A stretch of DNA of 64,000 bases, from the NCBI GenBank assembly GCA_963942565.1, contig OZ012700.1, positions 4,016,195-4,080,194 on the forward strand, in the 5' to 3' direction. The translations under genes and the position numbers were made by a program. Shown in pieces: positions 29,919 through 38,900 of the stretch. Under the pieces are notes generated by a model, which saw only the letters and a program-made list of their open reading frames with translations, was not told where the DNA came from and made no database searches. Position 1 is the first letter of the stretch; each line of letters opens with the position of its first letter. This DNA is from Maea johnstoni (Eukaryota; Annelida; Polychaeta; Spionida; Magelonidae).

Positions 29919-32900
29919 TCATTCATCCTCCTCCTCATCACTGTCCATTGCGATGCCCTCTTCTGATCCTTCTTTCGCCTTCTGTCCGGCTGAATAACAA
30001 GAGAAATACATACCGTAAATTCTCGGAAATCTCGGCCGCCCTAGGAAACTCGGCCACTATAATTAATCTACCAAATAATTATTGGGGAAATTCGCCCACC
30101 CCCGATTCATCCAAGGACACATTTCGCCAAAAGTCGGCCACCAAGTAAATTTCATTGATATAAGAAAAAACATGAAGATTTCCAAAGTTTGCGATTGATT
30201 TTAGATTATTAACGATCGTTTCTAGTGCCCATATCCGCCAAAAGACGACCGGTGCGAAACCGGAAGTAGGTATCGCATTTCTGCGTGTAGAGTGGAATAC
30301 AGCTTGGGCGGCGCCATTTCGAAATAAGACTTGTCAACAACTTGAACAAGTATATAATTCAATGCGTAATTGACGTGCGGCAGCAAGAATAAACAAGTAA
30401 ACAACATACAAGAGAGGCAAGTTACTTTACAAGTATATATAGCAGAGGAATGACAAGCCAGGTAGGTGATTTTGTGGGGGAAAATTGTGTTCTTGTTCAC
30501 GAAGTTAGCGATCGAAGTTCCATCTAGCTTTCGTTTCAATTCAATTGACAATTGATAATATCGGCCTAAGTGAAAGACATGTTTAAATTGATCAAGTTTC
30601 CGATTGATTTTAGATTATAAACTAACATTTCTAGTGTCCCTATATCTGCCAAAACACACCGGCTCCGAAACCGGAAGTAAACACATCGATGTCATGGGCT
30701 GCGCCAGTTTGTATAATTCAATGCGTAATTAACGTGCGGCAGCAAGAATAAACAAGTAAACAACATACAAGGGAAGCAAGTAACTTTATTAGTTTATATA
30801 GCAGAGGAATGACAAGTCAGGTAGGTGGACAATAAGGGTTTTGTGGGGGAAAATTATATTCTTGTGTTGGAAGTTAGTAATCGATTTTCAGTTCCATCTA
30901 CAATGACTGCATCATAGTACATGTAGCTTTCGTTTCAATTGATAATGTCGACGAATCTCGGCCACGGTGTCTGACATTTGATCACTATTTTCAGTAAATT
31001 TCGGCCACCATCAGCCAACGAAAATCGTAATTAATAAAAAAGTGTCCGAGATTTGCGAGAATTTACGGTACATTACAGCAGGGTTTAGGCTTAGTGTGTG
31101 TGTATCTATATATCTATATATCAAATTTATTTTTATCTATATAAATACAGTTCTCTCTCTCTTCGACCAATGCACAAGAAGGAAAAGATTTATGAAAATC
31201 ATCTAAACCACCCTGTCATTAGTATTCAATTTAAAGCTCTTGTTGAGTATTATCAAATGAGTACCCATGTGCCAGGGTTTGTCATTTTCAGGTATTTGGC
31301 ATCATTTTCGATGGATCAAATTAGCCCCCAGCAGCATAAGGGTTAACATACTTACCCTTGACTGTGACCTTGATGTCCCTCTCTGGTTCAGGCCGACTTT
31401 CAAATTGCTCAACTGTTCCGCCACGTGACCACACACTGTCTATCGTCAGGCGAAACTCTGCCATCTGGTGCCCAAATAACTTCTTTTACCCAAAATAAAA
31501 AATAAACCATAAATAACAAATATAAATCACATTCATTTTTTGCATTTTATACATTAGAACATTTAAAGTTAGTAAGGTTTTAGAATTATGATTTTCTAAG
31601 TTATGTACTAAGGTAAAGATTTCTACTTGCAGTTCTACATCATTACATATACTTAACGATATTCTATACTGTTCTGGTCTTGTGTATAAATATTACCAAT
31701 ATTCTTAATTGCTCTGATGTCATTTACATATATCTAACAAGAATGAACATCGTTCTGGCATCAGTTATACATATCTGGTCTCATTTACGCAAACTTAACA
31801 AATATTCTACATTGTTGTGGTCTTATCTAGGCATAATTACCAATATTCTACATTGATGTAATCTTATTTATGCATACTCATCAATATTCTACATTGTTCT
31901 GGTCTCATAGATGCATAATTAACGATACTCTATACTGTAATAATTTCATTTACGCATACTTACCAATATTCTACATAGGTCTGATCTCATTCATATGTAA
32001 TTATCAATATTCCACATTGCCCTGGTCTCATTTAGGCAAACTAACCAATATTCTACACTGTTCTGGTTCCATGTATGCATAATTACCAATACCCTATACT
32101 GTTATAATTTCATTTACACATACTTACCAATATTCTACATTGTTCTGGCGTGAGGTTATCACCTTTTTGGCAAACTGTGTATTCCCTAGTTAACGTGATA
32201 ACCCCCCTGACAAGTTTTGTAGGCAGACCGAGTTGTCTTAGCTGTGGTTCCATGGAATGTGAGAATTGGCTCTGTGGACCCTCTTCCAGGATGACCGTCT
32301 GCGGGGCAAACTTACCAATATTCTACATTGCCCTGGTCTCATTTAGGCAAACTAACCAATATTCTACACTGTTCTGGTCCCATGTATGCATAATTATCAA
32401 TACTCTATACTGTTATAATTTCATTTACACATACTTACCAATATGGGTCATTCCGTGTCAAATCACCGAGAGGTGTTGCTGCATGTTTTAAGATATGGCT
32501 CAAAATTGGTTTGGTGAAAGCTATACATGTTTTTAGAGAATCCCCAAAATATCAGCTCAATATCTTTACTGGGTCAGGAAATATGACCAGTCTAAGGCCA
32601 GGGGGGTGGTCAAATACTAACAAACTGGCCTGAAACCCTGATTTTCAGACCCTAGAAATTGTGCAAGTGACATTCCCACAGTGCTTCCCATCTCAGAAAT
32701 AACTCTCCAGGTGACATAGACCTGATATTCACAATGGGACTATTTTCTATGTTCCCATTGGTCAGATAATGATATGCTAATTAGTTCAATCGTCTCAAAA
32801 TACACCATTCGCGTTTGTGATTTTAGTGTTTTCAACATCCTCTAGTTCAGCTGAAATACATCCTAGGAGGCTGTAAATGGATATATACTACCTCTGTTAT

Positions 32901-35900
32901 ATACTATGTTTAAGGAGGACGAAGAAATAGGCTTACAGGTCTTTGATGGTTCAGATACAGGGCTCTAGAAGTGCTTTTTTAAACAAAATTACTAGTCGCG
33001 AATGGTTTTTAAGCTGGTATTTTGGGGAGATATGCTATTGTATAATAGCATTTGACATTTTTTATCATTTCTATGTATAGAGGAGTACCACACATAAACA
33101 ATACCAGTACTTTGGGTGGTCTAATTTCTGAGATAGAGGTGCGAAAACTTGGGAAATTTTCAAAATTAACCCAACTTTACCTCTCCGAAAAGTCATGTGG
33201 GTCAGGAGTTAGAAGATTGAGCTTCTGCATCAGGGAAGGTCTATATTCTGTCTTCATCCATGCCAAGTTTCAAGTTTGGCATCTGGCTCCTTCATAGAAA
33301 ATTATCTCATCAGAGATGACATGTATAGCCACAAACGTTTTTGGGCTGGAACTGTGCTGGGGCACCATACATGAGTTAAGTAGCTTATATTTAGATATTT
33401 TCAGTCAGAGGGTTTTCAGATACAATCAGCTGTACTTTTCTATTCATTAAATCTTGCAAAGTCCTGAAGAACAACTTGGGCAATTTCCTCATCTAACCGG
33501 TGCTGGCGAGCTCGTCGGCTCATTGTAGGTGTGGGAATGACACGCAGGATATGAGAAAAAGGAACATGGCAAACATCTTCTCGCACAGGCCAGTGGAAAG
33601 ATGCTGCTGGACCAGCAGGGTGCATGAATTTAACTTACCAACACAACAGGTTTTTAGTGTGTTTTGGACGAAAGTGGCCTTAGCATTGGAAGGGTTAAGT
33701 TCAAGTTTAATTCTTAGATGTCTGAAAAAGTATAACTGAACTCAAGGTACTAGGAACTTAAGTTATTTAGTGCTTAACCTAAGACAACATAGCTTAACCC
33801 AACAATGCTCAAATTTATTTCTGATATGTCAAATGAACATTGTAATGCAAATGAAAATAACTAATGCTTCAAAATCATGACATTTCATAAAAAGGAAGAA
33901 TGAAATTGTAGTATGTTTGTGAAAATAAACATTCATAGTATATTTCAAACTTTTTGGGTACAAATAAGCTCAGTCTGAGCTTGCCTTCCAAAAAACATTG
34001 GCAGTGATTCTAATAAACATGTGGCCTGCTATGAGAGTGGCATCGCAACATTCAAGTCCTAAGGAATGCTTGGGCTGCTTTTTACTGGCGAAATATAAGA
34101 ACATTTATCTAAATGTTAGTTTTGAAGGTAACCACATTCCTCTTTATCACCTTTATGAAGAGATTACTCATTTGATGCCTTCACATTTTGACACATATTC
34201 AATTTCATCGTCCGTCGGGTGCGCCCTGATGGCTGAGTGGTCTAAGACCCTGCCACATACTGCTCTCATCACTACTAGGGTTCAAATCCTAATGTGAGCA
34301 AGTTGCAAGTGACTTAATTTGGGTTTGGCGGTAGTTTTAACCAGTACTCCAGTTTCCTCCACCACTCACAACTGGCTTGACATAAATAAGCCTATTAAAA
34401 TAGGGCTGAAAAGGTAATGATAATCGAAATTCAAATTTATCCCCTGAACCAGACACACGGTGGATTCTCAACCCAATCTTCCCTGCAGCAACTCAAAAGG
34501 CCTGACATTCTTAGTGACATCTTTCTAAAGGTGGGGTCCCACATCGAGCTGCAAATAATATGGTAATGAGGAAAACCCCAAATTTTGAGTCGAATGCGAG
34601 TTTTAGGAAAAACTCGCATTCGATGTTTGTCCAGAATTAGGCAATTCGAAAACGCTGTTTGTTTTGGCGCCAAAATAAAAGTCTAATCCCATTTTCTAAA
34701 ATTGTCGAATGCACCGAAAGTTCCTTGAGATCTAATGTCGAGGAACTTTCATCGCAACGTGGTCGAATGCGATGGAGTTTGCAGTTTGTCATTAGCATAA
34801 TGATTTTCTAATTTGCATAAAGACGAAAATTGCATTCGACTTATTTCTTGTTGAATGCAAGGTGTTGGCAAATGTCGAATGCAATGCCTCACATGTCGCA
34901 TGCGACATAAACTGTCAATCAAACAGATCATTTGCATAAAACTTGAATGCGCAAAGTGTTTTCGACATTGTTTGACCTTTCGACATTTTAGTGGTCGAAT
35001 GCGACTTAAAGCGATTTCACATCGCATTTGACTCCCCAAAAATACCATTTTATTTGCCAAACGCCGCAACTTTTTGCCATGTCGAATTGAGTCGAATTTG
35101 GTCGTATTCGACTTTTTCCAATATTTGTCGAATCGGGTCGAATTACCGCAAACTCCATATGGGACCCTAGCTTAACTAAAGCACCTTTTACAAAAAATAA
35201 CTCCATCAATCCATCTGATGACATATTTCACAAGAATCCCTCGGCATGATTTGATCAAGGATGAAAAATACAATTTAGCTTCTAATATTTTAAAGCTTAA
35301 TTACACATAGAAATGCCTTTGGGAAATGCCTGTTTATTGAGTGGCATTTTGAAAAATGAGAACGAAAACGATGCTAAGGTGGTACTAATTACATACGTTC
35401 TTCAGGATTTTGCAAGATTTAATGATTAGAAGTGTACAGCTGATTGTATCTGAAAACCCTCTGACTGAAAATATCTAAATATAAGCTACTTAACTCATGT
35501 ATGGTGTACCGGCACAGTTCCAGCCCAAAAACATTTGTGGCTATACATGTCATTTCTGATGAGATAATTTTCTATGAAGGAGCCAGATGCCAAACTTGAA
35601 ACTTGGCATGGATAAAGACTGGATATAGACCTTCCTTGATGCAGAAGCTCAATCTTCTAACTCCTGACCCACATGACTTTTCAGAGAGGTAAAGTTGGGT
35701 TAATTTTGAAAATTTCCCAAGTTTTCGCACATCTATCTCAGAAATTAGACCACCCAAAGTACTGGTATTGTTTATGTGTGGTACTCCTCTATACATAGAA
35801 ATGATAAAAAATGTCAAATGCTATTATACAATAGCATATCTCCCCAAAATACCAGCTTAAAAACCATTCGCGACTAGTAATTTTGTTTAAAATAGCACTT

Positions 35901-38900
35901 CTATAGCCCTGTATCTGAACCTCTAAGACCTGTAAGCCTACTTCTTCGTCCTCCTAACACATAGTATATAACAGAGGTAGTATATATCCATTTACAGCCT
36001 CCTAGGATGTATATCAGCTGAACTAGAGGATGTTGAAAACACTAAAATCACAAACGCGAATGGTGTATTTTGAGACGATTGAACTAATTAGCATATCATT
36101 ATCTGACCAATGGGAACATAGAAAATAGTCCCATTGTGAATATCAGGTCTATGTCACCTGGAGAGTTATTTCTGAGATGGGAAGCACTGTGGGAATGTCA
36201 CTTGCACAATTTCTAGGGTCTGAAAATTTGGGTTTCAGGCCAGTTTGTTAGTATTTGACCACCCCCCTGGCCTTAGACTGGTCGTATTTCCTGACCCAGT
36301 AAAGATTTTGAGCTGATATTTTGGGGATTCTCTAAAAACATGTATAGCTTTCACCAAACCAATTTTGAGCCATATCTGAAAACATGCAGCAACACCTCCC
36401 GGTGATTTGACACGGAATGACCCATATTCTACATTGTTGTGGTCTCATTTAGGCTAACTAACCAATATTCTACACTGTTCTGGTCCCATGTATGCATAAT
36501 TATCAATACTCTATACTGTTATAATTTCATTTACACGTACTTACCAATATTCTACATTGTTCTGGCGTGAGGTTATCATCTTTTTGGCAAACTGTGTATT
36601 CTCTTGTTAACGTGATAACCCCTCTGACAAGTTTAGTTGGCAGACCGAGTTGTCTTAGCTGTGGCTCCATGGAATGTGAGAACTGGCTCTGTGGACCCTC
36701 TTCCAGGATGACCGTCTGCGGGGCTTTGGTACCCGCCCGAGCATAGTCCGCCTCTTTGTAAAGATCAAACCACCTGGAAAATAATAAAAATTGTGCGTCA
36801 TAGTCTAAGCCAGCAGGGCGTGTGGTCGTCTTTTGGACACCCAAACAACAAATTTGAAACACATCTAAACCCTGTCATGTTGTTGCTCATTAGATAGCTC
36901 TCTCGGAGTACCCATGTGCCAGGGTTTCAGTCATTTCTTATAAGTATTTTTGCATCTTTTTGTATTGGTAAAATTAGCAAACAGCATTGGAAGGGTTGAA
37001 ATGCATTGATTAAAATACAGAATGGGCTTCATGCATTTTGAATAAATAAAGGAATTTGCCCTTTAGTTTCCTCACAGTGAATACAAAAGAACTCACTCTA
37101 GAACTTCCTCCTTGGTTTTATTTGTGAAGAGTAAGCCGGTCTGTCCGATGAGTCTCTTGCAGAGCTTATGGAGCCCCTCCCTGTATTCATCCTCGGGACC
37201 TTTGCCTAGAGCCAGCATCATTACTTTATTCTTCCCAAAGAAAAACCTAAAACAAAATAGAGATAATGTGTGGGAAACATATACATTTTACTCTGTCAGA
37301 TCACAGGCAAACATCCAGTTCGCCCATTCATGTTGTAATAGAGTTATTTTCCTTGCCAATCAAACAAACCTTAACCCATTCATACTAATGTTCAAGAGTA
37401 CTCCCCCCCCCCCCCCCCCCCCAAAAAAAAAGATTGTTGTCTGACTAGTCTGAATATCTTTGATTACTGTGACTGCTATCAGGTAACAGTGATCTAACAA
37501 AATTGATTGTGCAAATGTGACAACATAAATCAAAATTTTGAAAACATTTCAAATAATGTTCAGTGATTTTTAAGTTTGCACTTCCAGCTGTTTGCAAATT
37601 TCTGAAAGATTTTTTAAAAGCTAATTTGAGGTTTATTTTCTGCTGAAAGCTAGTTCTTATTATGATCTGTTATTTGCAAGATTATATTTTTCAGCAAATC
37701 CACACTTGTCTTACTCCATTGTAAAACAGAAATCCTTACCTGCTGTGCTTCCATGCTTGCCTGACATCTTTTAACTTCTCATTACGCATGTTGTGAACAG
37801 AAAAGGTGAAGATTCTATCATAAACATCTATACTGCTCCTCATCTGGAAAGAAAAGGGATACTTGACACTTAAGATAGGTACTTACATAAGTTTTTGAAT
37901 CAATGACAGTGCTATGGTCTTGGCCAGCAGGGCGTTTGGGTGTCATTTTGGACACCCAATCCCTTAAAAAGCACCCCTCAGGACAGTGTCACACCCATAT
38001 ATGTTGTGATGATTTTCTTAAAATGTCAATCTCAAGCATATTTATAATTGAATTCTTTCATCTCCATATAATTCCCATTCATGAGGATATCAGGCCTTAT
38101 TTTTAGTGGTGGGACGAGTAAACGGAAGCTCAAGCTTTTGGTCGCTGGGGCCTCCGATCTGAGCGCTCGAGTTCAAAAATTGATCGCTCGGAAATTACGA
38201 GCTCATGACATTTTGATAGCAACACATGCTCCCGATGCATGTGTAGTCTAGCTATGGCCAAAACGTCCAAATTTGCACCAGATTTCCAGAAATAAAATGC
38301 TTTTTCTTAAGTCTCCTTGCAAGTGCGTAACTAGTACGCCATTTTCTGGTGCACCGATTCTCAATGCCGCGGTACATTGTATGTGTGCCTCGCATATGCT
38401 GCAGCACAATTTTGTATTAAATCGTCCGCCTTACCGCACAATCTCATCAATGTGGCTGTAAAACTCGATATCGACTCGAGTTTTGGTCGCAAGATTTGGC
38501 GAGTGCTCGAGTTCATGTTTTTGGGCCGAGTCCCAGCACTACTTATTTTGATAAATTTATACATGTTTATGGTTGAAATCTAAGTATATTACGGTCCCCC
38601 TTCAAAATGTGGACCCCAAATAATGTTTCAATTGCCAATTTTTGACACCCAGTCTCTAACTTCTGGCTAAGACCCTGGGCAATGCCAATGTGTACATAGA
38701 CAAATGGCCACCCACAGCTGAAAAATGACTGAACCCCTGGCACATGGGTACTCATCCGAGAGTACTCTGTGTGAGCTATCTAATGAATACCAACATGACA
38801 GCCCGTCAGGGTATGGATGGTTATCAATTTTGTTTTCATCTTTGTGCTTTGGTGGAGAGTAGTCTTGGCATTGAAATGGTTTAAGGGGAAGTAAGCCAAT

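Larger units (their letters stand above)
32445..36423. mobile_element. 3979-bp DNA transposon with ~1028-bp terminal inverted repeats
   Basis: The left arm 32445-33472 and right arm 35397-36423 are near-identical inverted copies beginning gggtcattccgtgtcaaatc. The insertion split a minisatellite unit and is flanked by ATAT on both sides (32441-32444 and 36424-36427); the empty site accaatattctac is readable in neighbouring units. Each arm carries the same 81-codon inward-facing open frame, with three residue differences, which I do not recognise. The core 33473-35396 contains a TTAA-family fragment, a SINE and another inverted-repeat element. No transposase is recognised, apart from a possible tail fragment at 33440-33625. 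Superfamily unresolved: a 4-bp target duplication occurs in several, including Sola and Chapaev. Confidence 0.88.

Noticed and set aside
33052-33297. 81-codon frame present in both arms of the 4-kb transposon (also 35572-35817 minus) as a conserved gene
   Set aside because: Its duplication follows from the inverted arms. Three residue changes in few nucleotide differences do not indicate selection on protein.
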